From the NCBI GenBank assembly GCA_900757195.1, contig CAAEMZ010000027.1:1-60407 (forward strand): a stretch of DNA of 60,407 bases, in the 5' to 3' direction. Of the stretch, positions 16,264 through 24,448 are shown one piece after another; the first letter of the stretch is position 1, and the number at the start of each line of letters is the position of its first letter. The stretch is from Lachnospiraceae bacterium. GTDB taxonomy: Bacteria; Bacillota; Clostridia; Lachnospirales; Lachnospiraceae. Below the pieces are notes generated by a model that was given only the letters and a program-made list of their open reading frames with translations, was not told the DNA's origin and ran no database searches. The translations under genes were made by a program, and so were the position numbers.

Positions 16264-16298
16264 AAGCTTCAGTATCTTTTGATACTGGGGCTTTTTTT
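16264..16298 (+). terminator. Intrinsic terminator
   Basis: Stem AAGCTTCAGTATC / GATACTGGGGCTT with a T4 loop followed by T7, after the small Cys-containing gene. Confidence 0.85.
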
Positions 16299-16414
16299 AC
16301 AATTAATCCGACAAATAAGAAAAATGTAAGAAATGCATTGGTTAAGATGTAAGATTTCTGTCAGTGAATCCTAAATTCTATTCGATATAATCAAATTGAA
16401 AAGGGGAGATGACT

Positions 16415-17536
16415 ATGAAGATTTTAATTTTAACCGGCAAATTCGGTATGGGACATTATCAGGCCGCTCAGGCCATAAAAGAAGAACTTGAAAACAACCC
16501 GAAGGATGATATTGAAATCATTGACTGGATCGAATATCTGACCCCCGGCTGTGCGAAATACATCTATGCCGGCTATTCATCCCTCATCGGGCACAATACA
16601 TTTTTTTACAACTATCATTACAGGAAGTCCGAGAATTATCCGCCAAACCGGACCCCGGATCACGCCCTCGCCTGCTATGTGAAAATGCACCGTCTGATTC
16701 AGCAGAAACGTCCGGATCTGATTATCTCCGTTCTGGCATTCTGCTCTCAGGCCGTTTCTTATTATAAAAGCTTAAGCGGCTGCCCGGTACCGCTGATTAC
16801 CTGCATCACGGATATTACCGGCCACCCGGAGTGGATCAACCGGTGTACGGACGCCTACATGGCCGCCTCCGACGAGGTCCGCAGCGCCCTCATTCAAAAG
16901 GGCGTCCCTGAAAATCAGATTTTCGTCACCGGAATTCCTGTCCGCCGGAAATTTAAAAACAGAACCGCTTCCGGTAATCCCCGCCCAAAGCTCCTTCTCA
17001 TGGGCGGCGGTCTCGGTCTGCTTCCAAAAAGGCTGGATTTTTATAAGCTGCTGAACGATGCCGTTCCTGCAGAAATAACGCTGATCGCCGGAAAAAATGA
17101 AAAGCTCCGGCAGAAACTGGAAAACCGTTTTGAGCACATCCATGTTATGGGCTACGTCCATAATATTGAAACCTATTTTCACGATGCTGACATCGTCGTC
17201 ACAAAGCCCGGCGGGATAACAACCTTCGAAGCCATTCATTCAGAAACGCCGATGATTGCCCTGAATCCGAAGCTCCATCAGGAAAAATATAATGCGGACT
17301 TTATCGAACGGCACCATATCGGCGAGCAGCTGGCCATTTTTGACGATTATCAGGCCGTCATGGCAATCGCACGTTTTGTCAGCCATCCTCAGAAAATCCG
17401 TGACTGCAAGCAGCAGATGCAGGTTATGAAAGCTTCTCTTGACTGCTGCCCGCTGACCGATGTCATCGGCCATGTCATCAAATCCTATCCGTTAGGAGGT
17501 TCTGCATCCAATGAAATCCTTAGTTTTAACTTTTGA
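16415..17536 (+). CDS. MurG-like glycosyltransferase (diacylglycerol glucosyltransferase/MGDG synthase type)
   Basis: 373 aa from the ATG at 16415 (GGGGAG 6 nt upstream; the ATG at 16409 overlaps that site). N-terminal MKILILTGKFGMGHYQAAQAI is the MGDG-synthase N domain and the C-terminal half is a GT28 domain (VTGIPVRRKF, LLMGGGLG, VTKPGGITTFEA). Family members (UgtP, MGDG synthases) transfer sugar from UDP-sugars to diacylglycerol at the membrane. It starts a three-gene overlapping operon with a deacetylase and a flippase-like protein, consistent with glycolipid or lipid-linked glycan synthesis (inference). Confidence 0.88.
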   Translation: MKILILTGKFGMGHYQAAQAIKEELENNPKDDIEIIDWIEYLTPGCAKYIYAGYSSLIGHNTFFYNYHYRKSENYPPNRTPDHALACYVKMHRLIQQKRPDLIISVLAFCSQAVSYYKSLSGCPVPLITCITDITGHPEWINRCTDAYMAASDEVRSALIQKGVPENQIFVTGIPVRRKFKNRTASGNPRPKLLLMGGGLGLLPKRLDFYKLLNDAVPAEITLIAGKNEKLRQKLENRFEHIHVMGYVHNIETYFHDADIVVTKPGGITTFEAIHSETPMIALNPKLHQEKYNADFIERHHIGEQLAIFDDYQAVMAIARFVSHPQKIRDCKQQMQVMKASLDCCPLTDVIGHVIKSYPLGGSASNEILSFNF

Positions 17537-18155
17537 CGACGGGCCGGATATCCGTTATACCCCCGTCCTGCTTGACCTGCTGAAACACGAAAATATTCCC
17601 GCCGCCTTTTTTGTCGTTGGAAATCATGCCGGGAGCCATCCGGAACTCATCCGTCAGATGATCGCCGACGGCCATACCGTCGGCAGTCATACCATGAGCC
17701 ATAAAAATGCCCTGCTTTCCGGCCCCGCCTTTGTCAGACGGGATTTTGAAGCCTGCACCCGGCTTCACCAGGAACTGACCGGACAGGCTCCGGTCTATTT
17801 CCGTCCGCCATGGGGAATTTCAACCCCTGTGACCAACCGCTGTGTCCGTCATTATCATATGAAACGGATTCTCTGGGATGTCATGGCTCAGGACTGGGAA
17901 AAACATACGACCTCCGCCATGATCGCCCAGCGTCTGAAGGACCGGGTCTTTGACGGCGCCGTTCTCTGTCTCCATGATGCCGGCGAGGATACCGGCGGAG
18001 CCAAAGGCGCGCCAATGCGTACGATCGATGCCCTGATTTCTGTCATCCCCTGGCTGAAATCCCGGGGCTATGAATTTTTAACATTGGATCAATATATAAA
18101 AGGAGTAACCGCCCATGACATCCCGCAGCGAAAAAAAAATATCCTATGGCCGTAA
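17511..18155 (+). CDS. Polysaccharide deacetylase (NodB/CE4 family)
   Basis: 214 aa. CE4 motifs: LTFDDGPD (motif 1, metal-binding Asp), GSHTMSHKN (motif 2, two His), FRPPWG (motif 3) and LCLHDAG (motif 5). No signal peptide or membrane segment is visible, so a cytoplasmic or membrane-peripheral role on a lipid-linked sugar is possible. It overlaps the glycosyltransferase gene by 26 nt with AGGAGG inside that gene. Related short clostridial deacetylases are uncharacterised. Confidence 0.9.
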   Translation: MKSLVLTFDDGPDIRYTPVLLDLLKHENIPAAFFVVGNHAGSHPELIRQMIADGHTVGSHTMSHKNALLSGPAFVRRDFEACTRLHQELTGQAPVYFRPPWGISTPVTNRCVRHYHMKRILWDVMAQDWEKHTTSAMIAQRLKDRVFDGAVLCLHDAGEDTGGAKGAPMRTIDALISVIPWLKSRGYEFLTLDQYIKGVTAHDIPQRKKNILWP

Positions 18156-19167
18156 TATTCTGATACTTCTCCTGCTGATGGCGGCGACTTTCGCTGTCAT
18201 TTTCCGCGGCGATGACTTTCCGGCATTTTTGTCGGCCCTGAAAGATGCCGACGGCCGCTGGCTGCTGCTCGGCCTCCTGTGTATGTTTCTTTTCGTCGGC
18301 TGTGAAGCGGTAAATATGCACCAGATATCCCATACTCTGGGATTTCCCCTGAAATATTTCCGCTGCGGCCAGTATGCCTTCATCGGTTTTTATTTCAGCT
18401 CTATCACGCCGTCGGCCAGCGGCGGTCAGCCGGTTCAGATATATTATATGAAAAAAGACCGGATTTCTCTGGCCCATTCTTCCTTTATGATTTTATATAT
18501 TGTCATGGTCTATCAGATGGCCATGCTGCTTCTCGCCGGGCTCATGGCTGCACTCCATCCCGCTCTGGCAGCGGAAACCGCCGGACATCTGAAATATCTG
18601 CTGCCCTTTGGTCTGGCCGTCAACGGTCTGGCTGCCGGGCTCATGGCGCTGCTTCTCATCTCCCGGACTGCCGCAGAAAAGCTTCTCCGTTTTTTTATAA
18701 ACCTCGGCTGCCGGATAAGGCTGGTAAAATCCGGAGAAGCCACGCTGCAGCGCGGCCTGCGTGAACTTGCAGATTATCGGAAACATGCCCGGATCATCCA
18801 AAAAAATCCACGGCTTTTCCTCCGTGTTCTCTGCATTTCCATGCTTCAGATGACCTTTCTTTCTCTCGTGCCCTACTGTGTTTACCGGGCTCTGGGATTT
18901 GCCGGATATACCCCGGGGGAAGTCATCACCTGTCAGTCCATACTGACCCTGTCGGCCTCCGCCATTCCGACACCCGGTGCGGTCGGTGCGGCCGAAGGCG
19001 GTTTTCTCTTCGCCTTCCGTCACATTTTCGGCCCGGAAAATATAAAAACAGCCATGCTTCTGAGCCGGGGGATCAGTCTTTATTTATTCCTGATCGTCAG
19101 CTTCATCGTCTGCATGGCTGTCCAGATACGCATCGCCCGCCATTCCGAATCCGAAGATTCAAAATAA
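18115..19167 (+). CDS. Flippase-like (LPG synthase TM/UPF0104) integral membrane protein
   Basis: 350 aa with about eight hydrophobic segments. It has the family's GxxxFSSITPSASGGQPVQI block (~90-108) and PTPGAVGAAEGGF near 290. The family includes the flippase half of MprF and AglD-type proteins that move lipids or lipid-linked sugars. It overlaps the deacetylase by 41 nt and is preceded by AAAGGAG, so all three genes should be co-translated. The stop abuts the convergent DUF1905 gene with no gap. Confidence 0.88.
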   Translation: MTSRSEKKISYGRNILILLLLMAATFAVIFRGDDFPAFLSALKDADGRWLLLGLLCMFLFVGCEAVNMHQISHTLGFPLKYFRCGQYAFIGFYFSSITPSASGGQPVQIYYMKKDRISLAHSSFMILYIVMVYQMAMLLLAGLMAALHPALAAETAGHLKYLLPFGLAVNGLAAGLMALLLISRTAAEKLLRFFINLGCRIRLVKSGEATLQRGLRELADYRKHARIIQKNPRLFLRVLCISMLQMTFLSLVPYCVYRALGFAGYTPGEVITCQSILTLSASAIPTPGAVGAAEGGFLFAFRHIFGPENIKTAMLLSRGISLYLFLIVSFIVCMAVQIRIARHSESEDSK

Positions 19168-19437
19168 CTATGCTCTTTCCCGGATCCTCACATGAATCCG
19201 GTCTCCCGGCTGCTTATTGATCTTTTTCCGGATGTCCTTACGGACTCCGATAATATGGCCGGGCGTTTTCATACGGACAAGGCTGCCGTCATAGGGCTCG
19301 CCGTCAAATTCAGCGTGAACCTTCACACGGCCCTTTCCGAATTCCTGCCGGACATCATAGGGAAATTCAATATAAGCCCCGTCGATATCCGGCACTTTCC
19401 GAAGTTCTGCATCAAATTCATAAATTTTCTCATTCAT
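19168..19437 (-). CDS. DUF1905 domain protein
   Basis: 89 aa from the ATG at 19437 with GAGGTGG upstream; a GTG three codons earlier is possible. It matches the small DUF1905 beta-barrel family (YEFDAELRKVPDIDGAYIEFPYDVRQEFGKGRVKVHAEFDG split across ~5-45). Function unknown. The convergent upstream neighbour ends exactly next to its stop, so no separate terminator fits between them. Confidence 0.87.
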   Translation of the reverse strand: MNEKIYEFDAELRKVPDIDGAYIEFPYDVRQEFGKGRVKVHAEFDGEPYDGSLVRMKTPGHIIGVRKDIRKKINKQPGDRIHVRIRERA

Positions 19438-19524
19438 GTCCGCCACCTCTTCATCCTGTCCTTTTTATTGACCCATGTCACATAAATATGCCTCTCCGGA
19501 CAGTCTTCCACCCGCCTACAGTAA

Positions 19525-20184
19525 TTATGCGTTATGCAATTCCTCCAACCGCCCGGAATCTGTAATTTCTATCGTTCCCCGGGACAGTTGAACCATCCCC
19601 TCATTTTGGAAGTAACGCAGCATCCGGGTGACCACCTCCCGGGCAGTACCCATATGATTTGCAATCTTTTCATGGGTTATTTTTAAAACCCGGCTGTCTT
19701 CCAGCGCACTTTCCTCCAGAAGAAATGCTGCCAGGCGCCGGTCAAAGCTCTTCCACATGATCTGCTCGATCATCCACATGACCTCCGAAAAACGGCTGGC
19801 CATGATCTGGTTCGTATAGTTGGCCGCCGGAGCGGATTCTTCCATGATTTTTTTATAAATATCCGGAGGGATGATCCAGATTTCTGAATCCTTCTCCGCT
19901 TCAATCGCAATATCAAACTGAATACTCTGCATCATGCAGGATGCGGAAAAGAGACAGATGTCCCTTTCAAAAAGCCGGTATATCGTAATCTCCCGTCCCT
20001 CGTCCGAGAAAATATACGCCCGTAGTTGCCCGGACCGGATCAGTAAAAGTCCCAGACAATCCATCGAACCATTATGAAGCAGCGTCCCCTTTTTTACATT
20101 TCTTCGAATCGCGCTCCGGGAAATTTTTTCCCGCTGAACCGGCGTCAGCTTATCCCAAATCGGGAAATAATCTGCAAAATCCAT
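19525..20184 (-). CDS. Crp/Fnr family transcriptional regulator
   Basis: 219 aa from the ATG at 20184 with a GGTGG-type ribosome site; upstream in-frame codons would add an unrelated tail. It has a cyclic-nucleotide-binding-like beta-barrel (~30-130; RSGQLRAYIFSDEGREITIYRL) and a C-terminal Crp-type winged helix (~165-210; THEKIANHMGTAREVVTRMLRYF). Cys are present in the LFSASCMM block but there is no N-terminal Fnr-type cluster motif. It is divergent from rubrerythrin with an inverted repeat between them, so control of the oxidative-stress gene is likely (inference). Confidence 0.88.
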   Translation of the reverse strand: MDFADYFPIWDKLTPVQREKISRSAIRRNVKKGTLLHNGSMDCLGLLLIRSGQLRAYIFSDEGREITIYRLFERDICLFSASCMMQSIQFDIAIEAEKDSEIWIIPPDIYKKIMEESAPAANYTNQIMASRFSEVMWMIEQIMWKSFDRRLAAFLLEESALEDSRVLKITHEKIANHMGTAREVVTRMLRYFQNEGMVQLSRGTIEITDSGRLEELHNA

Positions 20185-20228
20185 ACTTCCACCACCACCT
20201 GATATCAGTATAGAGCAGTTTATGGCAT

Positions 20229-20271
20229 ATGTCAATAAATCCTTTGACATCTCCGGGTTTTGCAGTATAAT
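20229..20271 (+). promoter_or_regulatory. Rubrerythrin promoter with overlapping inverted repeat
   Basis: TTGACA (20244-20249) and TATAAT (20266-20271), 16-nt spacer, perfect hexamers. The -35 lies in the right arm of ATGTCAA-N8-TTGACAT (20229-20250), a 22-bp palindrome of the length Crp/Fnr dimers bind. The divergently encoded Crp/Fnr protein is the natural candidate. Confidence 0.65.
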
Positions 20272-20322
20272 AAAACTATCCATGGCCTGTGCCATGCAAA
20301 AAAATGTATTGGAGGACTTACA

Positions 20323-20982
20323 ATGGAAAAATGGAAATGCACCGTATGCGGTTACATTCACGAAGGACCTTTACCGGAAGACTTTAAATGCCCTGTCTGC
20401 AAACAGCCAGCCAGCGTTTTTGTCAAAATCGAGGAAGCGCCTGCCAAAAATCCATACGCAGGTACTAAAACAGAGAAAAATCTCTGGGAAGCTTTCGCCG
20501 GAGAATCTCAGGCACGAAACAAATATACATATTTTGCTTCCGTTGCAAAAAAACAGGGATTCGAACAGATTTCCGCCCTTTTCCTTCGGACGGCTGAAAA
20601 TGAAAAGGAACATGCCAAACTCTGGTTCAAAGCTCTTGGCGAGCTGGGTGATACCGCAGAAAATCTGCTTCACGCTGCCGAAGGCGAAAATTTTGAATGG
20701 ACAGATATGTACGACCGTATGGCGAAAGAAGCTGATGAAGAAGGTTTCCACGAACTGGCAGAACAGTTCCGCGGCGTTGCTGCCATTGAAAAATCCCACG
20801 AAGAACGTTATCGCGCTCTGTTAAATAATGTTGAAACCAAACAGGTATTTGAAAAGAGCGACGTTCAGATTTGGGAATGCCGCAACTGCGGACATCTGGT
20901 TGTCGGCACCAAAGCGCCGGAAGTTTGTCCGGTCTGCAACCATCCTCAGAGCTTTTTCGAAGTTCGTAAAGTAAATTACTAA
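20323..20982 (+). CDS. Rubrerythrin with N- and C-terminal rubredoxin-like domains
   Basis: 219 aa from the ATG at 20323 (GGAGG 8 nt upstream). Residues 1-40 form a rubredoxin-like domain (CTVCGYIHEG...CPVCK), ~50-165 the four-helix diiron domain (GESQARNKYTYFA, ENEKEHAKLW, EKSHEERYR), and ~180-219 a second rubredoxin-like domain (CRNCGHL...CPVCNHP). Rubrerythrins reduce hydrogen peroxide (and oxygen in reverse types) in anaerobes using NAD(P)H-derived electrons. Promoter and terminator flank it as a single gene. Confidence 0.93.
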   Translation: MEKWKCTVCGYIHEGPLPEDFKCPVCKQPASVFVKIEEAPAKNPYAGTKTEKNLWEAFAGESQARNKYTYFASVAKKQGFEQISALFLRTAENEKEHAKLWFKALGELGDTAENLLHAAEGENFEWTDMYDRMAKEADEEGFHELAEQFRGVAAIEKSHEERYRALLNNVETKQVFEKSDVQIWECRNCGHLVVGTKAPEVCPVCNHPQSFFEVRKVNY

Positions 20983-20992
20983 AACAAACTGC

Positions 20993-21026
20993 GGGCGGCA
21001 GGAACTTTTTAAGTTCCTTGCCGCCC
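20993..21026 (+). terminator. Intrinsic terminator after rubrerythrin
   Basis: Stem GGGCGGCAGGAACTT / AAGTTCCTTGCCGCCC with a T3 loop. It is strong although the following T-run is short. Confidence 0.7.
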
Positions 21027-21079
21027 TGCCTGAAATATGATATTCTGATGATAATATTATCCTATAAGAGGTGTCGTCC

Positions 21080-21454
21080 ATGAAAAGAAATGAATCCGCC
21101 GAGGACTATCTCGAAGCCATTCTTGTTCTGAGCGGTAAGAAACCGGTGGTCCGCGGCGTCGATATTGCCGAAGAACTGGGTTACAAAAAATCCAGCGTCA
21201 GCGTTGCCATGAAGCATCTGCGTGAGAACGGCCACATCACGGTAACTCCGGAAGGCTATATTTACCTGACCGATTCCGGACAGGAAATTGCAGAAATGAT
21301 CTACGAGCGTCATCAGCTTCTTTCCTCCTGGCTGATCTATCTGGGAGTTGACGAAGAAACCGCACTAAATGACGCCTGCCGTCTTGAACACGATCTCAGT
21401 CCCCTCAGCTTTAAAAAACTCAAAGAACATATTTTAGCAACGATGAAATCCTGA
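21080..21454 (+). CDS. DtxR/MntR-family metal-dependent regulator
   Basis: 124 aa from the ATG at 21080. N-terminal winged helix (NESAEDYLEAILVLSG...VRGVDIAEELGYKKSSVSVAMKHL) and a dimerisation/metal-binding domain (ERHQLLSSWLI, DACRLEHDLS) with the His/Glu/Cys ligands of the family. The SH3-like third domain is absent, as in MntR. It is convergent with the feo operon, where two matching palindromes occur, so Fe(II)-dependent repression of feo is likely (inference); Mn control is an alternative. Confidence 0.9.
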   Translation: MKRNESAEDYLEAILVLSGKKPVVRGVDIAEELGYKKSSVSVAMKHLRENGHITVTPEGYIYLTDSGQEIAEMIYERHQLLSSWLIYLGVDEETALNDACRLEHDLSPLSFKKLKEHILATMKS

Positions 21455-21460
21455 AGTTAC

Positions 21461-21492
21461 GTATTATGCGGCGTCATCAGGCTGCATAATAC
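21461..21492. terminator. Bidirectional terminator between the DtxR-like gene and feo
   Basis: Perfect stem GTATTATGC / GCATAATAC between convergent genes. T-runs are modest on both sides. Confidence 0.6.
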
Positions 21493-21497
21493 TTCTT

Positions 21498-21635
21498 CTA
21501 ATGGCAGCGTCCGCCGCAATGTCTGCAGTCACCGCCGCAATGAATGGATTTCCCGTTTTTCTTATCCCGGATCATCCCCCGGATAATGCATCCGACCACA
21601 CCCGTCAGCACCAAAAGCGTCATTACTGTTCCCAT
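21498..21635 (-). CDS. FeoB-associated Cys-rich membrane protein
   Basis: 45 aa, too short for most gene finders. It begins MGTVMTLLVLTGVVGCIIRG (one membrane helix) and ends with a His/Cys tail containing CGGDCRHCGGRCH, so a metal-binding tail beside the membrane is expected. It matches the small family found downstream of feoB in clostridia. The start overlaps the feoB end by 13 nt, with AAGGAGG inside feoB. It is probably a helper of Fe(II) transport; its mechanism is unknown. Confidence 0.85.
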   Translation of the reverse strand: MGTVMTLLVLTGVVGCIIRGMIRDKKNGKSIHCGGDCRHCGGRCH

Positions 21636-23770
21636 TCAAGCACCTCCTTCATATGTCCGCGGTCTTTTTCTTTGTAGGGCCGGAATAAAAGATACATAAA
21701 TCCGGCGATCAGAATAAACGCTGCCGCTGTTCCGATGCCAAACCCGCCGCCGGCCAGCGTTCCAATCTGGTAAACACACAACGATACCACATAGGCCAGC
21801 AATGTCTGATAACCGATGGCAAACCAGAACCATTTGGCATGGTTCATTTCCCGCCGGATTGCTCCCATCGCCGCAAAACACGGTGCGCATAAAAGATTAA
21901 ACACCAGAAATGAATACGCGGCCACTGCGGTCATGCTGCCTGCAAGCTGTCCCCAGATTTCGGCCCCGTCTTCCGCGATTTCTGCGAATCCGAACAAAAT
22001 TCCAAAGGTTCCGACAACATTTTCCTTGGCGATCAGCCCGGTCACTGCCGCCACCGCCATTTTCCAGTCGCCCCATCCGAGGGGTGCGAATACCGGCGCG
22101 ATCACACTGCCCAAAGCCGCCAGAATACTCTTGTCAAGCTGCTCTGCCTCCAACATTCTGAAGGCGCCGTCCACCCAGCCAAAGCGCATAAGAAACCACA
22201 ATACGATCGTAGAAAGAAGGATGATCGTTCCCGCCTTTTTAATAAAGGACCAGCCGCGTTCCCACATACTCCGGAACAAATTTCCCGCTGTCGGCCAGTG
22301 ATATGCCGGAAGCTCCATAACAAAAGGCGCCGGATCTCCGGAAAACATTTTCGTTTTTTTCAAAATAATGCCGGAGCAGATGATGGCTGCAATGCCGACA
22401 AAATAAGCGCTTGGCGCCACCCAGGACGCACCGTCGAACAATGCCCCCGCGATCAGCGCGATAATCGGCAGCTTTGCTCCGCATGGAATAAAGGTTGTCG
22501 TCATAATCGTCATTTTCCGGTCCCGGTCATTTTCAATGGTCCGTGATGCCATAATGCCCGGCACACCGCATCCGGTTCCGATGAGCATCGGAATAAAGGA
22601 TTTGCCTGAGAGGCCGAATTTTCGGAAAATACGGTCCATAATAAAGGCCACCCGCGCCATATAACCGCAGGCCTCCAGAAATCCCAGAAATAAAAACAGC
22701 ACAAGCATCTGGGGAACAAATCCGATCACCGCACCGACACCGGCCACGATACCGTCAAGAATCAGCCCCTTCAGCCAGTCCGCACAGCGGACTGCCGTAA
22801 GAAGTCCTTCGATCGCCGGCGGAATTATTTCTCCGAACAGGACGTCGTTCGTCCAGTCCGTCACAAAGGTCCCGACAGTGCTGACGGATATGTAGTAGAC
22901 CAGCCACATGACCGCGGCAAAAATCGGAAGCGCCAGCCAGCGGTTTGTCACGATCCGGTCAATTTTGTCCGAGGCCGTCATCGAGTGTTTCCGGCTTTTC
23001 GTTACACATTCTCCGATAATTGAAGAAATATACATGTAGCGTTCATTCGTAAGGATACTTTCCGTATCGTCGTCAAATATTTCCTCCAATTCTCTGATTT
23101 CAGAAGAAACATCCGGAAGCTCTGTCATCTGTTCCTGAATTTTATCGTCATTCTCCAACAGCTTGATGGCAAAAAACCGTTTCTGCGCTTCCGGAATACG
23201 GCTTCCAAGTTTTTCCTCCACCCTCTGAATCCTCATTTCGACTTCATCATCAAAGGCATGTGCCGGTACCGCCGCCTGACTGTTCTGTGCCAGCGCCACC
23301 GCTTTCTCAGCCGCCTTTTGTATACCGGTTCCCTTTAAAGCGGAAATTCCGACCACTTCACAGCCCAGTTTTTCAGCAAGCGTCTCCGTATAAATCCGGT
23401 CTCCGGACTTCTCCAGCACATCCATCATATTGACGGCCATAATCACCGGAATACCGAGTTCCATAATCTGTGTTGATAAATACAGATTCCGTTCGATATT
23501 GGTACCGTCAACAATATTAATAATCGCATCCGGCCTTTCCCGAATCAGATAATTTCTCGCCACCACTTCTTCCAGCGTATAGGGGGACAGGGAATAAATT
23601 CCCGGCAAATCAATGATCGTAATATTTTTATGCCCTTTGAGCTTTCCCTCTTTCTTTTCCACCGTAACTCCCGGCCAGTTGCCAACGAACTGGTTGGAAC
23701 CGGTCAGCGCATTGAACAGGGTCGTTTTTCCGCAATTTGGATTTCCTGCAAGTGCAATCTTAATTCCCAT
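21623..23770 (-). CDS. feoB: Ferrous iron transporter FeoB
   Basis: 715 aa. Cytosolic G domain with GNPNCGKTT (P-loop), a DLPGIYSL switch and NMMD (G4), followed by helical GDI-like and membrane domains with gate motifs (MLIGTGCGVPGIMASRTI, TTTFIPCGAKLPI). It transports Fe(II) under anoxic conditions. It lies in feoA-feoA-feoB-Cys-rich order. A 28-bp near-palindrome lies between the second feoA and feoB, suggesting extra control within the operon. Confidence 0.96.
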   Translation of the reverse strand: MGIKIALAGNPNCGKTTLFNALTGSNQFVGNWPGVTVEKKEGKLKGHKNITIIDLPGIYSLSPYTLEEVVARNYLIRERPDAIINIVDGTNIERNLYLSTQIMELGIPVIMAVNMMDVLEKSGDRIYTETLAEKLGCEVVGISALKGTGIQKAAEKAVALAQNSQAAVPAHAFDDEVEMRIQRVEEKLGSRIPEAQKRFFAIKLLENDDKIQEQMTELPDVSSEIRELEEIFDDDTESILTNERYMYISSIIGECVTKSRKHSMTASDKIDRIVTNRWLALPIFAAVMWLVYYISVSTVGTFVTDWTNDVLFGEIIPPAIEGLLTAVRCADWLKGLILDGIVAGVGAVIGFVPQMLVLFLFLGFLEACGYMARVAFIMDRIFRKFGLSGKSFIPMLIGTGCGVPGIMASRTIENDRDRKMTIMTTTFIPCGAKLPIIALIAGALFDGASWVAPSAYFVGIAAIICSGIILKKTKMFSGDPAPFVMELPAYHWPTAGNLFRSMWERGWSFIKKAGTIILLSTIVLWFLMRFGWVDGAFRMLEAEQLDKSILAALGSVIAPVFAPLGWGDWKMAVAAVTGLIAKENVVGTFGILFGFAEIAEDGAEIWGQLAGSMTAVAAYSFLVFNLLCAPCFAAMGAIRREMNHAKWFWFAIGYQTLLAYVVSLCVYQIGTLAGGGFGIGTAAAFILIAGFMYLLFRPYKEKDRGHMKEVLEWEQ

Positions 23771-23822
23771 AGTTATATCCTGCTTTCTTTTATCTTGTCA
23801 TTTTTTATGTTTCATCCTGCTT

Positions 23823-23850
23823 ATGTTGGTTAGTTATAACTAATCAACAT
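23823..23850. promoter_or_regulatory. Candidate metal-regulator operator in front of feoB
   Basis: A 28-bp near-perfect palindrome (13 of 14 positions pair) centred on TTAGTTATAACTAA, located between feoA2 and feoB. It shares its TTAGT/ACTAA half-sites with the palindrome at the feo promoter (24364-24379). I could not identify a convincing -35/-10 pair here. Confidence 0.6.
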
Positions 23851-23860
23851 ATAAAAAAAT

Positions 23861-24082
23861 TTATTCAACCTCAATCATCTCCGCATCCGCTTTACGCAAA
23901 GACAACTCATATCCCCGCACAGTCACCTCGATCGGATCACCCAGAGGCGCTGTTTTTCTCACAAAAACCTCCACGCCCTTTGTTATCCCCATGTCCATAA
24001 TTCTCCGTTTCACCGGCCCGTTTCCGTACAGCCGTTTCACCTTTGCCCGCTGTCCGCAGGCTGTTTCCCTTAAAGTTTTCAT
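23861..24082 (-). CDS. feoA: FeoA domain protein (second of two)
   Basis: 73 aa SH3-like FeoA (GQRAKVKRLYGNGPVKRRIMDMGITKGVEVFV, VTVRGYELSLRKADAEMIEV). FeoA assists FeoB, possibly by binding its cytosolic part. It lies 29 nt after the first feoA and 90 nt before feoB, a gap that contains the 28-bp palindrome. Confidence 0.92.
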   Translation of the reverse strand: MKTLRETACGQRAKVKRLYGNGPVKRRIMDMGITKGVEVFVRKTAPLGDPIEVTVRGYELSLRKADAEMIEVE

Positions 24083-24111
24083 AGGTCTCTTTTTCCCTCC
24101 TGTCTCTATTC

Positions 24112-24321
24112 TTATATCAGAATCTTTGCTGCCATCTCTTTGCCAATGGCCACCCGCGAGTCCTTCACATTCACGATCAGGCTTCCATTGATCTCTGACA
24201 CCACAGACACCGCGCCGCCCACAACAAATCCGAGATTTTCAAGAAAACGTCTGGTTTCTTCTTTGCCGCCGACTTTTTTAATTGTATTTACTTCACCGGC
24301 AGCGACCATTGATAAAGGCAT
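24112..24321 (-). CDS. feoA: FeoA domain protein (first of two)
   Basis: 69 aa from the ATG at 24321, preceded by CAGGAGGG; a longer in-frame start would extend across the operator and is unlikely. SH3-like FeoA sequence (MPLSMVAAGEVNTIKKVGG, ENLGFVVGGAVSVVSEI). It is the first gene of the feo operon. Tandem feoA genes are common in clostridia. Confidence 0.9.
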   Translation of the reverse strand: MPLSMVAAGEVNTIKKVGGKEETRRFLENLGFVVGGAVSVVSEINGSLIVNVKDSRVAIGKEMAAKILI

Positions 24322-24363
24322 TCTTTTTCCCTCCTGTATATGTTGATTTCCATCTTTTTCTTC

Positions 24364-24395
24364 GTTAGTATATACTAACTCAAATTCGTTGTCAA
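24364..24395 (-). promoter_or_regulatory. feo promoter with palindrome over the -10
   Basis: Minus-strand TTGACA (24390-24395) and TATACT (24367-24372) with a 17-nt spacer. The -10 lies inside the perfect 16-bp palindrome GTTAGTATATACTAAC (24364-24379). This geometry is that of a classic metal-dependent repressor site, with the nearby DtxR/MntR-like protein as candidate. Confidence 0.75.
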
Positions 24396-24448
24396 TAACC
24401 ATTTTTAAAAAAACTTTTTAAAAATGGGCTGTCTTTCCTGAATTTTTA

